Positions 18,791 to 28,531 of a stretch of DNA of 64,000 bases are shown here, piece after piece. How positions within the stretch are numbered: the stretch's first letter is position 1; each line of letters begins with the position of its first letter. The notes beneath the pieces were generated by a model that saw only the letters and a program-made list of their open reading frames with translations, was not told where the DNA came from and did no database searches. This DNA is from Geodermatophilus amargosae (GTDB lineage Bacteria; Actinomycetota; Actinomycetes; Mycobacteriales; Geodermatophilaceae). The translations under genes and the position numbers were made by a program. The stretch lies in contig NZ_FPBA01000006.1 in NCBI RefSeq assembly GCF_900116515.1, positions 1 through 64,000 on the forward strand, given 5' to 3'.

Positions 18791-18948
18791 CTCTCGCCGC
18801 CCGGCCCCCGCCGCCCGGCCCCCGCCGCCCGGACGTCCCGGCGTGCCACCGGCGGCGCGCCCGGCACCGTCCTGGCGGGCGTGGGAGGGTGACGACAGGG
18901 GGACCACCCAGCCGTGGGTGGTTGCTGCGGCACCCAACGGAGGTCGCC

Positions 18949-20178
18949 GTGCGGTACCTGTTCCGCCCGCCGGGCACGGACGGCGCGAGCCTGCTCGCCC
19001 TGCCCTGGCACCAGCCTCTGGAGGAGTGGGACCCGGACCTGCTGCTCGAGGTGCCCCAGCGCGGCATCTCGCGGCACGTCGTGCGGTTCGTCGCCGAGCA
19101 GGGCCGGGTCTTCGCGCTCAAGGAGATCGCCGAGTCACTGGCCCGGCACGAGTACGCGCTGCTGGGTGACTTCGAGGCGGAGGGCCTCCCCGCCGTGTCG
19201 GTCCTGGGCATCTGCGTGGACCGGCCCGGCGGGCAGGACGCCATCCTGGTCACCCGCTACCTCGAGTACTCGATGTCCTACCGCTACCTGTTCTCGCGCC
19301 CCAGTGCGCGGCAGTCGGTGGACCAGCTCATGGACACCCTCGTCGTGCTGCTCGTGCGGCTGCACCTGGCCGGCGTCTTCTGGGGTGACTGCTCGCTGTC
19401 CAACACGCTCTTCCGGCTCGATGCGGGCGCGCTGGCCGCCCACCTCGTCGACGCCGAGACCGCCGAGCGGCACCCGACGCTGAGCCGCGGCCAGCGCCAC
19501 TACGACCTCGACCTCGCCCGCGAGCGGGTGGGCGCCGAGATGCTCGACCTGCAGTTCGGGGACCTGCTGCCCGCGGGCGTCGACCCGATCGAGGTGGCCG
19601 ACAGCCTGCCGGTGCGCTACGAGCGGCTGTGGGAGGAGGTCACCCGCGAGGAGGTCTTCCGCGCCGACGAGCAGCGCTACCGCGTGGCCGAGCGGCTGCG
19701 GCGGCTCAACGACCTCGGCTTCGACGTCGGCGAGGTCGAGTTGGTGACCTCCGACGAGGGCGCCCGCCTGCGGGTCGAGACGCGGGTGTCCTCACCCGGC
19801 CAGCACCGCCGGGAGCTGATGCGGCTCACCGGCCTGGAGGTCCAGGAGAACCAGGCGCGGCGGCTGCTCAACGACCTGCGCACCTTCCGTGCCTGGCTGG
19901 AGCAGAAGACGGGAGCGCCGGTGTCCGAGGCGGTGGCCGGCATACGCTGGCTGGCCGAGGTCTACCAGCCCGTCATCGACGCCATCCCGCCGGACCTGGC
20001 CGGCCGTCTCGCGCCGGCCGAGGTGTTCCACGAGGTGCTCGAGCACCGCTGGTTCCTGTCGGAGCGGGAGGGCCGCGACGTCGGGACGACCCGGGCGGCG
20101 CGGTCGTACTTCAGCACCGTCCTCCCGCGGACCCCGCCGGAGCTCACCACCCCCTCGGTGATCGCCAAGCGCCCCTGA
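18949..20178 (+). CDS. DUF4032 domain-containing kinase-like protein
   Basis: A 409-residue protein with an N-terminal kinase-like fold (lipopolysaccharide kinase/RIO-like) and a C-terminal DUF4032 domain. Kinase-like hallmarks are a Lys in V-F-A-L-K-E-I near residue 49 and a catalytic-loop-like W-G-D-C-S-L-S-N-T-L-F with Asp147 and Asn152. A conserved V-D-A-E-T-A-E segment near 170 could be the metal-binding DxE equivalent of DFG. The substrate is unknown. GTG 18949 is chosen for the GGAGG at 18939-18943. It sits beside the ClgR-like gene. Confidence 0.75.
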   Translation: MRYLFRPPGTDGASLLALPWHQPLEEWDPDLLLEVPQRGISRHVVRFVAEQGRVFALKEIAESLARHEYALLGDFEAEGLPAVSVLGICVDRPGGQDAILVTRYLEYSMSYRYLFSRPSARQSVDQLMDTLVVLLVRLHLAGVFWGDCSLSNTLFRLDAGALAAHLVDAETAERHPTLSRGQRHYDLDLARERVGAEMLDLQFGDLLPAGVDPIEVADSLPVRYERLWEEVTREEVFRADEQRYRVAERLRRLNDLGFDVGEVELVTSDEGARLRVETRVSSPGQHRRELMRLTGLEVQENQARRLLNDLRTFRAWLEQKTGAPVSEAVAGIRWLAEVYQPVIDAIPPDLAGRLAPAEVFHEVLEHRWFLSEREGRDVGTTRAARSYFSTVLPRTPPELTTPSVIAKRP

Positions 20179-20301
20179 GCCGACCGCTCGCCGGACCTCG
20201 GGTAACGGCCGGGACACACCCGGGTTGCGGACGCCTGTGAGGTGGGCCACGGTACGGATCGCGGTGATCGTCGGTGCTCGCCGGAACGGAGGCGAAAGGT
20301 C

Positions 20302-21660
20302 TTGTCCATCGCAACAGAGGGACCGCCCCCAGGAGCCGGAGGACGTCTCCCACGGCGGACCCGGCGCCGGCGTTCGCAACGGGCCCTGGGGAGCGCGGCG
20401 GCCGCGTTCGTCGTGGCGTCCACGCTGGCCGCCTGCGGCGGCGGCGGCGAGTCCGCCACCCCGGTCCTGAACTGGTACATCAACCCCGACTCGGGCGGGC
20501 AGGCGACCATCGCCGAGCGCTGCTCCGAGGAGTCCGGCGGTGCCTACCGGATCGCGGTGTCGATCCTGCCGCGCGAGTCCTCGGCCCAGCGCGAGCAGCT
20601 CGTCCGCCGCCTCGCGGCCAACGACGCCTCGATCGACCTCATCAGCCTCGACCCGCCCTACATCCCCGAGTTCGCGCAGGCGGGCTTCCTCGCCCCGGTG
20701 CCCGAGGACCTGGCCGAGCGGGTCACCGAGGGCGTCGTCCAGAGCTCGATCGAGGGCGCGACCTGGGACGAGGAGCTGGTCACCGTCCCGTTCTGGGCCA
20801 ACACGCAGCTGCTCTGGTACCGCAAGTCGGTCGCCGAGGCCGCCGGGCTGGACATGACCCAGCCGGTGACCTGGGAGCAGATCGTCGAGGCCGCCCAGGC
20901 CACCGACACCATCGTCAGCGCCCAGGGCCGGCGGGCCGAGTCGCTGACCGTCTGGTTCAACGCGCTCATCGAGTCCGCGGGCGGCTCGGTCATCGCCGAG
21001 AACTCCACCGACCCCGACCAGATCCAGCTCGGGCTGACCGACGAGCCCGGCCAGCGGGCGGCCGAGGTCATGGCGCTGGTCGCCGACTCCGGCGTCGTGG
21101 GGTCGGCCTTCTCGACCTCGAGCGAGGACACCAGCGCCACGCAGTTCGAGAGCGAGGACGGCGGGTTCATGGTCAACTGGCCGTTCGTCTGGTCCCGCGC
21201 CCTCAGCGCCGTGGAGGCCGGCACGCTCGACGCCTCGGTGCCCGACGACTACGGCTGGACGCTCTACCCGCGCGTCGACGAGGACACCCCGAGCGCACCG
21301 CCCTACGGCGGCATCAACCTCGGCGTGGGTGCCTTCAGCGACGACGTCGACCTGGCGTACGAGGCGACCGAGTGCATCACCTCGGACGAGAACCAGGCCG
21401 AGTACATGATCACCAACGGCAACCCGGCGTCGTCGGTGGCCGTGTACGACGACCCGGAGGTCCAGGAGGCCTTCCCGATGGCCGACACCATCCGGGAGTC
21501 GCTGGAGGCGGCGGCCCCGCGGCCGCAGACCCCGTACTACAGCGAGGTCTCCGGCGGTCTCCAGCGTGAGTACCACCCGCCGTCCTCGGCGTCCGACGAG
21601 ACGGGCCAGCGGGCCCAGGAGCTCATCGGCGCCGTCCTGCGAGGGGAGCAGCTGCTGTGA
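20302..21660 (+). CDS. Sugar ABC transporter substrate-binding lipoprotein (LpqY-like)
   Basis: A 452-residue lipoprotein that would capture a disaccharide (trehalose or maltose type) outside the membrane. An Arg-rich N-terminus and a hydrophobic stretch lead to the lipobox T-L-A-A-C with Cys45, then an SBP_bac_1 fold. The TTG start at 20302 is inferred: a GGAGG at 20288-20292 precedes it and no ATG/GTG gives a proper signal peptide closer to the lipobox. Upstream starts would lengthen the tail without support. It heads an operon with two permeases, an ATPase and a glucosidase; its stop overlaps the next start (GTGA). Confidence 0.88.
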   Translation: MSIATEGPPPGAGGRLPRRTRRRRSQRALGSAAAAFVVASTLAACGGGGESATPVLNWYINPDSGGQATIAERCSEESGGAYRIAVSILPRESSAQREQLVRRLAANDASIDLISLDPPYIPEFAQAGFLAPVPEDLAERVTEGVVQSSIEGATWDEELVTVPFWANTQLLWYRKSVAEAAGLDMTQPVTWEQIVEAAQATDTIVSAQGRRAESLTVWFNALIESAGGSVIAENSTDPDQIQLGLTDEPGQRAAEVMALVADSGVVGSAFSTSSEDTSATQFESEDGGFMVNWPFVWSRALSAVEAGTLDASVPDDYGWTLYPRVDEDTPSAPPYGGINLGVGAFSDDVDLAYEATECITSDENQAEYMITNGNPASSVAVYDDPEVQEAFPMADTIRESLEAAAPRPQTPYYSEVSGGLQREYHPPSSASDETGQRAQELIGAVLRGEQLL

Positions 21661-22619
21661 GCCAGACGACCCTCCCACCGGTCGAGAAGACCCAGCCGGT
21701 CTCCTCACCCGGCGGGGCCATCAGCGACCGCTCGCGGGCGGAGCGCAAGCTCGGCTGGCTGCTGGCCGGCCCGGCGTTCGTGGTCATGCTCCTGGTGACC
21801 GCCTACCCGATCCTGCAGGCCGTCTACTACTCGTTGTTCAGCTACCGGCTCACCGACCCGGAGAACCGGTCGTTCAACGGGCTGGCCAACTACTGGGTCG
21901 TCCTCACCGACCCGCTGTGGTGGCAGTCGGTGTTCATCACCCTGCTCATCACGGTGATCACCGTCGCCGTCGAGCTGGTCCTCGGCTTCGCCCTCGCGCT
22001 GGTCATGGTGAAGGCGCTGCGGAACATCCGGCCCGTCGTCCGGGCGGCCATCCTCATCCCGTACGCGGTCATCACCGTCGTGTCGGCCTTCGCCTGGCAG
22101 TTCGCCTTCAACATCACGACCGGCTTCGTGAACAGCTGGTTCGCCTGGCTGCCCGGCGTCGAGTCGACCACCGACTGGTTCGGCGGCACCGGCACCTCGC
22201 TGTTCGTCATCTGCCTGGCCGAGATCTGGAAGACGACGCCGTTCATCTCGCTGCTCCTGCTGGCTGGCCTGGCCCAGGTGCCGGAGGTGCTGCAGGAGGC
22301 GGCGAAGGTCGACGGCGCCACCCGGTGGCAGCGGCTGTGGAAGGTGACGATCCCGAACATGAAGGCCGCGATCATGGTGGCCCTGCTGTTCCGGACCCTG
22401 GACGCGTTCCGCGTCTTCGACAGCATCTACATCATGACCGCGGGGGCCAACGGCACCGAGTCGGTGTCCTTCCTCGCCTACCGGCAGACGATCGCGCGGG
22501 TGGAGATCGGCCTGGGCTCGGCGGTCTCGGTCCTGCTCTTCCTCGCCGTCGTGCTGATCGCGTTCCTGTTCATCAAGGGCTTCAAGGTCGACCTGGCCCA
22601 GGCGAGAGGTGAGCGCTGA
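21657..22619 (+). CDS. Sugar ABC transporter permease (SugA-like)
   Basis: A 320-residue inner-membrane permease of the MalF/SugA type with six predicted membrane segments. The EAA loop that docks the ATPase is visible near residues 205-225 (E-V-L-Q-E-A-A-K-V-D-G-A-T-R-W-Q-R). GTG 21657 overlaps the binding-protein stop by 4 bp; the stop overlaps the next ATG by 1 bp (TGATG), so the subunits are translationally coupled. Confidence 0.92.
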   Translation: MSQTTLPPVEKTQPVSSPGGAISDRSRAERKLGWLLAGPAFVVMLLVTAYPILQAVYYSLFSYRLTDPENRSFNGLANYWVVLTDPLWWQSVFITLLITVITVAVELVLGFALALVMVKALRNIRPVVRAAILIPYAVITVVSAFAWQFAFNITTGFVNSWFAWLPGVESTTDWFGGTGTSLFVICLAEIWKTTPFISLLLLAGLAQVPEVLQEAAKVDGATRWQRLWKVTIPNMKAAIMVALLFRTLDAFRVFDSIYIMTAGANGTESVSFLAYRQTIARVEIGLGSAVSVLLFLAVVLIAFLFIKGFKVDLAQARGER

Positions 22620-23452
22620 TGTCGACGAGGTCGAAGGTCTGGTGGGTCGTCGGTGGCGTCCTCATCGTCATCTACTGCCTGTTCCCGATCGCCTGGATCG
22701 TCTCGCTGTCCCTGAAGGCGCCGTCGGACGTGGCCAACGGCCAGTTCCTGCCGACCGACCCCTCCTGGACGAACTACTCGACGATCCTCACGGGCGCGGC
22801 GAGTGACCTGTTCCTGCCGGCGCTGCGCAACAGCTTCGGGATCTGCCTGATCGCCACGGCGATCTCGTGCATCCTGTCGATGTTCGCCGCCTACGCGATC
22901 GCCCGGCTGGACTTCCCGGGGAAGAAGCTCATCCTCGGCACCGCGCTCGCGGTGGCGATCTTCCCGGTCATCTCGATCGTCACGCCGCTGTTCAACCTGT
23001 GGCGGCAGATCGGGCTCTACGACACCTGGCCCGGGCTGATCATCCCGTACCTGTCCCTGACGCTGCCGATCTCCATCTGGACGATGTCGGCGTTCTTCCG
23101 GGAGATCCCCTGGGAGATGGAGCAGGCCGCGCAGGTCGACGGCGCGACGACGTGGCAGGCGTTCCGCAAGGTCATCGTCCCGCTGGCCGCCCCGGGCGTC
23201 TTCACCACGGCGATCATCGCGTTCTTCATCGCGTGGAACGACTTCGCCTACGGCATCTCGCTGACGTCGACGGACAGGTCCCGCCCCGTCCCGGCCGCGC
23301 TGGGTCTGTTCACCGGCGCCTCGCAGTTCGAGGACCCGACGGGGGCCATCGCGGCGGCCGCGGTGATCGTCACGATCCCCGTCGTCGTCCTGGTCCTGCT
23401 CTTCCAGCGGCGCATCGTCGCCGGCCTCACCAACGGCGCGGTCAAGGGCTGA
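22619..23452 (+). CDS. Sugar ABC transporter permease (SugB-like)
   Basis: A 277-residue permease of the MalG/SugB type that pairs with the upstream permease. The EAA loop is at about 171-190 (M-E-Q-A-A-Q-V-D-G-A-T-T-W-Q-A-F). Six membrane segments are likely. Coupled upstream by a TGATG overlap; the ATPase gene follows after 48 bp with its own ribosome-binding site (AGGGGACGAG). Confidence 0.92.
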   Translation: MSTRSKVWWVVGGVLIVIYCLFPIAWIVSLSLKAPSDVANGQFLPTDPSWTNYSTILTGAASDLFLPALRNSFGICLIATAISCILSMFAAYAIARLDFPGKKLILGTALAVAIFPVISIVTPLFNLWRQIGLYDTWPGLIIPYLSLTLPISIWTMSAFFREIPWEMEQAAQVDGATTWQAFRKVIVPLAAPGVFTTAIIAFFIAWNDFAYGISLTSTDRSRPVPAALGLFTGASQFEDPTGAIAAAAVIVTIPVVVLVLLFQRRIVAGLTNGAVKG

Positions 23453-23500
23453 CCCGGCCGTGCTCCCCAGTCCACTTCCGTCCAGAGGGGACGAGATCTG

Positions 23501-24835
23501 ATGGCCTCCATCGAGATGCGCAACATCGTCAAGCAGTACGGCGACGGCTACCCGGCCGTGAACGACGTCAGCCTCGACATCGCCGACGGCGAGTTCATGA
23601 TCCTGGTCGGCCCGTCCGGCTGCGGGAAGTCCACGCTGCTGCGGATGATCGTCGGGCTGGAGGACATCACCAGCGGCGACATGGTCATCGGCGGCAAGCG
23701 GGTCAACGACCTCGCACCGCGCGAGCGCAACCTGTCGATGGTCTTCCAGAACTACGCGCTCTACCCGCACATGACGGTGTTCGAGAACATCGCCTTCCCG
23801 CTGCGGCTGTCCAAGACGCCCGACGACGAGGTCCGCCGCCGGGTGAACGAGGCCTCCGACGTCCTCGAGCTCAAGGAGCACCTGGAGCGCAAGCCGGCCA
23901 ACCTCTCCGGTGGCCAGCGCCAGCGGGTGGCCATGGGCCGGGCGATCGTGCGGCAGGCCGAGGCGTTCCTCTTCGACGAGCCGCTGTCCAACCTCGACGC
24001 CAAGCTGCGCGGGCAGATGCGCACGGAGATCTCCCGCCTGCAGCGCCGGCTGGGCATCACCACGGTCTACGTCACCCACGACCAGACCGAGGCGATGACC
24101 CTCGGCGACCGGGTCTGCGTCCTGCGCAAGGGCAAGATCCAGCAGGTCGCCTCGCCGCGTGAGCTCTACGAGCAGCCGGTCAACCTCTTCGTCGCCGGGT
24201 TCATCGGCTCGCCCCCGATGAACTTCCTCCCCGCGACGCTGGAGGGCACCACCCTGCAGACGCCGTTCGGGGCGATCGCGCTCGACGAGCAGCGGGCCGC
24301 GGCCGTCCGCGGCCGGGAGCTCCTGCTGGTGGGCATCCGGCCGGAGTACTTCGAGGACGCGTCGCTGGTCGACGAGGTCAAGCGCCCGGTCGGGTCGGTG
24401 TTCCGCGCGCGGGTCGACGTCACCGAGTGGCTCGGGGACTCGCAGTACGCCTACATCCCCTACGAGGCGCCGGAGGCGATCACCGCCCAGCTGCGTGACC
24501 TCTCCCGGGAGCTGGACTCCGAGGAGCTGCGGACGCAGGCGATCGTGTCCATCGACTCCACGAGCCGGATCCGCGAGGGCCGGGACGCGGAGTTCTGGCT
24601 GGACAGCCGGAAGATCCACGTCTTCGACCCGCAGACCGGCGAGAACCTCACCCGGGACGCGGAGGCCGGCGCCCGGCTGACGCAGATGGCCACCGAGGAC
24701 CGGGTGGAGCAGGTCGAGCACGCGCAGGCCACGGGCCAGACCGTCGGCTCCAGCATGCTGTCCGGCCCCTCCGGCAGCTCGGGCACGTCCGGGACCTCCG
24801 GGCCGTCCGGGGCACACCGGTCCGGCGCCGCGTAG
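23501..24835 (+). CDS. Sugar ABC transporter ATP-binding protein (SugC/MalK-like)
   Basis: A 444-residue ATPase powering the importer. Walker A (G-P-S-G-C-G-K-S-T, near 39-47), Q-loop F-Q-N-Y-A-L-Y-P-H, signature L-S-G-G-Q-R-Q-R near 135, Walker B (A-F-L-F-D-E-P-L-S-N-L-D) and the H-loop (V-T-H-D-Q) are all intact. A TOBE/MalK regulatory domain follows. Beyond about residue 400 is an unusual tail rich in Ser, Gly, Thr and Pro with S-G-P-S-G and S-G-T repeats, longer than normal SugC (about 390). It may be shared with other uptake systems lacking an ATPase, but that is inference. Confidence 0.93.
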   Translation: MASIEMRNIVKQYGDGYPAVNDVSLDIADGEFMILVGPSGCGKSTLLRMIVGLEDITSGDMVIGGKRVNDLAPRERNLSMVFQNYALYPHMTVFENIAFPLRLSKTPDDEVRRRVNEASDVLELKEHLERKPANLSGGQRQRVAMGRAIVRQAEAFLFDEPLSNLDAKLRGQMRTEISRLQRRLGITTVYVTHDQTEAMTLGDRVCVLRKGKIQQVASPRELYEQPVNLFVAGFIGSPPMNFLPATLEGTTLQTPFGAIALDEQRAAAVRGRELLLVGIRPEYFEDASLVDEVKRPVGSVFRARVDVTEWLGDSQYAYIPYEAPEAITAQLRDLSRELDSEELRTQAIVSIDSTSRIREGRDAEFWLDSRKIHVFDPQTGENLTRDAEAGARLTQMATEDRVEQVEHAQATGQTVGSSMLSGPSGSSGTSGTSGPSGAHRSGAA

Positions 24836-24851
24836 CAGCGAGAGGACACCT

Positions 24852-26495
24852 GTGGACCACCGCCGTCCGTGGTGGCGGACGGCGGTGGTCTACGAGGTCT
24901 ACCTGCGCAGCTTCGCCGACGGGAACGGGGACGGGCTCGGCGACGTCCCCGGCCTGCGCAGCCGGCTGCCGTACCTCGCCGGTCTCGGGGTGGACGCGCT
25001 GTGGGTCACCCCCTGGTACCCCTCGCCGATGGCCGACGGCGGCTACGACGTCACCGACCACCGCGACGTCGACCCGCGCTTCGGGACCCTCGCCGACGTC
25101 GACGCGCTGCTCGCCGACGCGCACACCGTCGGGCTGCGCGTGGTGGTCGACCTGGTCGCCAACCACACCTCGGCCGAGCACGCGTGGTTCCGGGCGGCGC
25201 TGGCCGCGGGCCCGGGGTCGCCCGAGCGGTCCCGCTACTTCTTCCGGGACGGTCGGGCCGGCGGGAACGACCCGCCCAACGACTGGATCAGCGCGTTCGG
25301 TGGCCCGGCCTGGACGCGGGTGACCGGACCTGGCGGCCCGGAGCAGTGGTACCTGCACCTGTTCGCCCCCGAGCAGCCCGACCTGGACTGGGGCTCCCCG
25401 GACGTGCAGGAGGAGTTCGACGGGATCGTGCGCTCGTGGCTCGACCGCGGCGTCGACGGCATCCGCGTCGACGCCGCCCCGGCGATGGCCAAGGTGCCCG
25501 GCCTGCCCGACGCCGGTCACGCGCCGGGCGCCTCGTTCGCCAGCAGCACCTGGGTGGACAACCCGCACTGGGACGTCGACGAGGTGCACGAGGTCTTCCG
25601 GCGCTGGCGCCGCATCGGCGACGCCTACGACGGCGACCGCCTGTTCGTCTCCGAGGCCGTCGTCAACGGCCCGGAGCGGCTGGCCCGCTACGTCCGCCCC
25701 GACGAGCTGCACACCACCTTCAACTTCGACTACCTCAAGGCGCCGTGGGACGCCCGGGCGCTGCGCGCGGTGGTCGACGGGACGTTGGCCGCGCTCGCCC
25801 CGGTCGGCGCCCCGGCCACCTGGGTGCTGTCCAGCCACGACGAGACCCGCCACGTCACCCGCTTCGGCCGGGCGCACAGCGCCGCCGCCGTCATGGGGTT
25901 CGACGACGCCGCTCCCGCCGACATCGGTCTCGGACTGCGCCGCGCCCGCGCCGCGGCGCTGCTGACGCTGGCGCTGCCGGGCGGTGCCTACCTGTACCAG
26001 GGGGAGGAGCTCGGCCTGCCGGAGGTCGAGGACCTGCCCGCCGACGCGCTGCAGGACCCGACCTGGGAGCGGTCCGGGCACACCGCCCGCGGGCGGGACG
26101 GCTGCCGCGTGCCGCTGCCGTGGTCCGGGCAGCGGCCGCCGTTCGGGTTCGCGCCCGCCGGTGTTCGGCCGTGGCTGCCGCAGCCGGCGTCGTGGGCGTC
26201 GCTGACCGTGGAGGCGCAGGACGCGGACCCGTCGTCGACGCTGTCGCTGTACCGGGAGGCGCTGCGGCTGCGCCGGGAGCTGCTGTCGGAGGAGCCGCTG
26301 ACCTGGCTCGACCTGGGCGCGGACGTCCTGGCCTTCGACCGCGGGCCGGCGCTGCGCTGCGTCGTCAACCTGTCCGCGGCGCCGGTCCCGCTCGCCGGGC
26401 TCGGCCGGCCGCTGCTGGCCAGCGAGGCAGTGGGAGCGGAGGCGGTGGGGGACGCGCTCGCGCCGGACACCGCCGCCTGGCTGGCGCCCGGCTAG
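24852..26495 (+). CDS. Glycoside hydrolase family 13 (alpha-glucosidase/trehalose-type)
   Basis: A 547-residue cytoplasmic alpha-amylase-family enzyme. It opens with V-Y-x-V-Y-x-R-S-F-x-D-x-x-G-D-G-x-G-D, the alpha-glucosidase form of the family. Catalytic residues are the nucleophile Asp207 (G-I-R-V-D-A-A), acid Glu268 (F-V-S-E-A-V) and Asp330 (S-S-H-D-E-T-R-H). The exact substrate (alpha-glucosides, isomaltose, trehalose-derived maltose) cannot be fixed. It closes the sugar-import operon 16 bp after the ATPase, so it probably splits the imported sugar. Its TAG stop overlaps the convergent kinase stop in the palindrome CTAG. Confidence 0.9.
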   Translation: MDHRRPWWRTAVVYEVYLRSFADGNGDGLGDVPGLRSRLPYLAGLGVDALWVTPWYPSPMADGGYDVTDHRDVDPRFGTLADVDALLADAHTVGLRVVVDLVANHTSAEHAWFRAALAAGPGSPERSRYFFRDGRAGGNDPPNDWISAFGGPAWTRVTGPGGPEQWYLHLFAPEQPDLDWGSPDVQEEFDGIVRSWLDRGVDGIRVDAAPAMAKVPGLPDAGHAPGASFASSTWVDNPHWDVDEVHEVFRRWRRIGDAYDGDRLFVSEAVVNGPERLARYVRPDELHTTFNFDYLKAPWDARALRAVVDGTLAALAPVGAPATWVLSSHDETRHVTRFGRAHSAAAVMGFDDAAPADIGLGLRRARAAALLTLALPGGAYLYQGEELGLPEVEDLPADALQDPTWERSGHTARGRDGCRVPLPWSGQRPPFGFAPAGVRPWLPQPASWASLTVEAQDADPSSTLSLYREALRLRRELLSEEPLTWLDLGADVLAFDRGPALRCVVNLSAAPVPLAGLGRPLLASEAVGAEAVGDALAPDTAAWLAPG

Positions 26496-27508
26496 GCCCG
26501 CTGCCGCTTGGCGGCGGCGAGGTCGGCGGCGGTCGGCGGGTCGGCGCCCACCCGGGTGCAGTTGAGCGCGGCGACCAGCGCGGCGTCGTCGACCAGGGCG
26601 AGCAGGTCGTCGTCGGGGAGTGTCTCCAGGGCCGCCCGCGTGGTGACCCCCGCGGCGAGCAGGCCGGCGAACAGGCCGGCGGCGAGTGAGTCGCCGGCGC
26701 CCACGGTGTCGGCCACGGTCACCCGCGGCGGCTCCCGGTGCAGCAGCGGCCGGCCGGGGCGGGCGATCCGCAGCGGCGCCCCGCCGTCGGTGAGCAGCAC
26801 CAGCGCCGGCCCGCGGCCGGCCCAGCGCCGTGCGGCGGCGTCGAGGTCGGCGGTGCCCGGCTCGAGCCAGGCGAGGTCCTCGGCGCTGACCTTGACCAGG
26901 TCGGCGACGGCGACCAGCCGGTCGAGCCGGGTGCGCACCCCCACCGGGTCGTTGCCCAGCGCCGCGCCGACCGGGCCACCGGCGAGCATCGGGCGCAGGT
27001 TGGGGTCGACGCTCACCAGCGCGGTACCGGCCAGCCGCTCGGCCAGCCGGGCGATGGCCTCGCTGCCCGGCGGCGTCCACGACGAGATCGAGCCGACGTG
27101 CAGCAGCGCCGTCGTCGGGGGCAGGGCGGCGGCCAGCTCCTCGTCGGTCCACTGCCAGTCGGCGGCGCCCTGGACGTGGAAGCCGTAGTCCGGCGACCCG
27201 TCCGGGCCCAGCCCCACGACGGCGAGGCTGACCGGCTCGGTCGCCGTCACGAAGCCGCGGGTGTCGACGCCGGAGAGCTCGGCGTGCCGCCGCAGCGCCG
27301 ACGCCAGCGGGCCGCTGCCGAGGCGGGCCAGCAGCGCCACCGGGGCGCCGAGCCGGCCGGCGGCCACCGCGACGTTCAGGGCGTTGCCGCCCGGCCGCGC
27401 GACGTACTGCGGAGCGGTGCCTTCAGGACCCGCGTCGGCGCCGGGCACCGGCAGCAGGTCGACGACGAGCTCGCCCAGGACGGTGAGCGTGGGGACGGCG
27501 CTGTCCAT
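26492..27508 (-). CDS. PfkB-family carbohydrate kinase (fructokinase-like)
   Basis: A 338-residue ribokinase-fold kinase that would phosphorylate a sugar released inside the cell. The N-terminal G-E-L-V-V-D-L and [10 protein letters not shown] sugar-binding motif (near 38-50) and the anion-hole motif [12 protein letters not shown] (near 270) with catalytic Asp are present. The exact sugar is unresolved; fructose is a guess from family similarity. ATG 27508 follows a TAGGGT -10 at 6 bases. Convergent with the GH13 gene, sharing four stop-codon bases. Confidence 0.87.
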   Translation of the reverse strand: MDSAVPTLTVLGELVVDLLPVPGADAGPEGTAPQYVARPGGNALNVAVAAGRLGAPVALLARLGSGPLASALRRHAELSGVDTRGFVTATEPVSLAVVGLGPDGSPDYGFHVQGAADWQWTDEELAAALPPTTALLHVGSISSWTPPGSEAIARLAERLAGTALVSVDPNLRPMLAGGPVGAALGNDPVGVRTRLDRLVAVADLVKVSAEDLAWLEPGTADLDAAARRWAGRGPALVLLTDGGAPLRIARPGRPLLHREPPRVTVADTVGAGDSLAAGLFAGLLAAGVTTRAALETLPDDDLLALVDDAALVAALNCTRVGADPPTAADLAAAKRQRA

Positions 27509-27700
27509 CGGGCGACCCTAGCCGGAGCGGTCCGGCGGCTCCGGGCATCCCCGGACGGGGGACGCCGGGCGGACCGGGGACGTCCCTGTTGGCCTGGACA
27601 CCGGTCGTGCTGGGACGATGGCGGGGAGGACCGCCGCCCGTACGCGGTGGTCGGTCGGCCAGGAGGCGGCGCGCCACGCGCCGGAGCAGGAGGAGCCACC

Positions 27701-28531
27701 ATGCCCAACCCGATCGTCAAGCTCTGGCGGTACCTGACCGCGTCGGCCAACGCGCAGATCGACCAGCGGGCGGACCCGAAGATCCAGATCCAGCAGGCGA
27801 TCGAGGCCGAGCAGCAGCGGCACCAGGCGCTGGCCAACCAGGCGGCCGCGGTCCTGGGCAACCAGCGGCAGCTGGAGATGCGGCTCAACCGGCAGCTCGG
27901 CGAGGTCGAGAAGCTGCAGGCCTCCGCCCGCCAGGCGCTGGTGCTGTCCGACCAGTCGCGCGGCCGGGGTGACGCCCCCAAGGCCGCCGAGTACGAGCAG
28001 GCCGCGCAGGCCTTCGCCACCCAGCTGGTGGCCGCCGAGCAGGCGATGGAGGACCTCAAGCGCAGCCACGACGAGGCGCTGCAGGCCGCCGAGCAGGCGC
28101 GCGGCGCGGTCGAGCAGAGCCGGATGCGGCTGCAGACCACGCTGGCCGAGCGCACCAAGCTGATGAGCCAGCTCGAGCAGGCCAAGATGCAGGAGCACGT
28201 GGCCGCCTCGATGCGGCAGGTCAACGAGCTCTCGGCACCGGGCAACACGCCGAGCCTGGCGGAGGTCCGCGACAAGATCGAGACGCGCTACGCCAACGCC
28301 CTGGGCCAGGCCGAGCTCGCCCAGACCTCCGTCGAGGGCCGCATGCTCGAGGTGCAGAAGGCGACCCTCGACGTCGCCGGCGCCTCCCGGCTGGAGCAGA
28401 TCCGCGCCGGCATGGGCGGGCAGACCGCCGTCGAGGGCGGCACCGGCGCCGCCGGCGCGATCGGCCCCGGGGCGGCGTCGCCGTCGTTCGACAAGGTCGA
28501 GCAGCCGGTCCAGCGCCCCGAGCAGCAGTAG
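27701..28531 (+). CDS. pspA: PspA/IM30 family membrane-stress protein
   Basis: A 276-residue, almost wholly alpha-helical coiled-coil protein of the PspA/Vipp1/IM30 (ESCRT-III-like) family. Such proteins bind and stabilise stressed membranes. The amphipathic start ([12 protein letters not shown]) and the [11 protein letters not shown] stretch near 28-38 are typical of actinobacterial members. The last 40 residues are Gly/Ala/Pro-rich and disordered. ATG 27701 has AGGAGGAG upstream. In mycobacteria the pspA homologue lies next to clgR; here it is about 9 kb away. Confidence 0.92.
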   Translation: MPNPIVKLWRYLTASANAQIDQRADPKIQIQQAIEAEQQRHQALANQAAAVLGNQRQLEMRLNRQLGEVEKLQASARQALVLSDQSRGRGDAPKAAEYEQAAQAFATQLVAAEQAMEDLKRSHDEALQAAEQARGAVEQSRMRLQTTLAERTKLMSQLEQAKMQEHVAASMRQVNELSAPGNTPSLAEVRDKIETRYANALGQAELAQTSVEGRMLEVQKATLDVAGASRLEQIRAGMGGQTAVEGGTGAAGAIGPGAASPSFDKVEQPVQRPEQQ

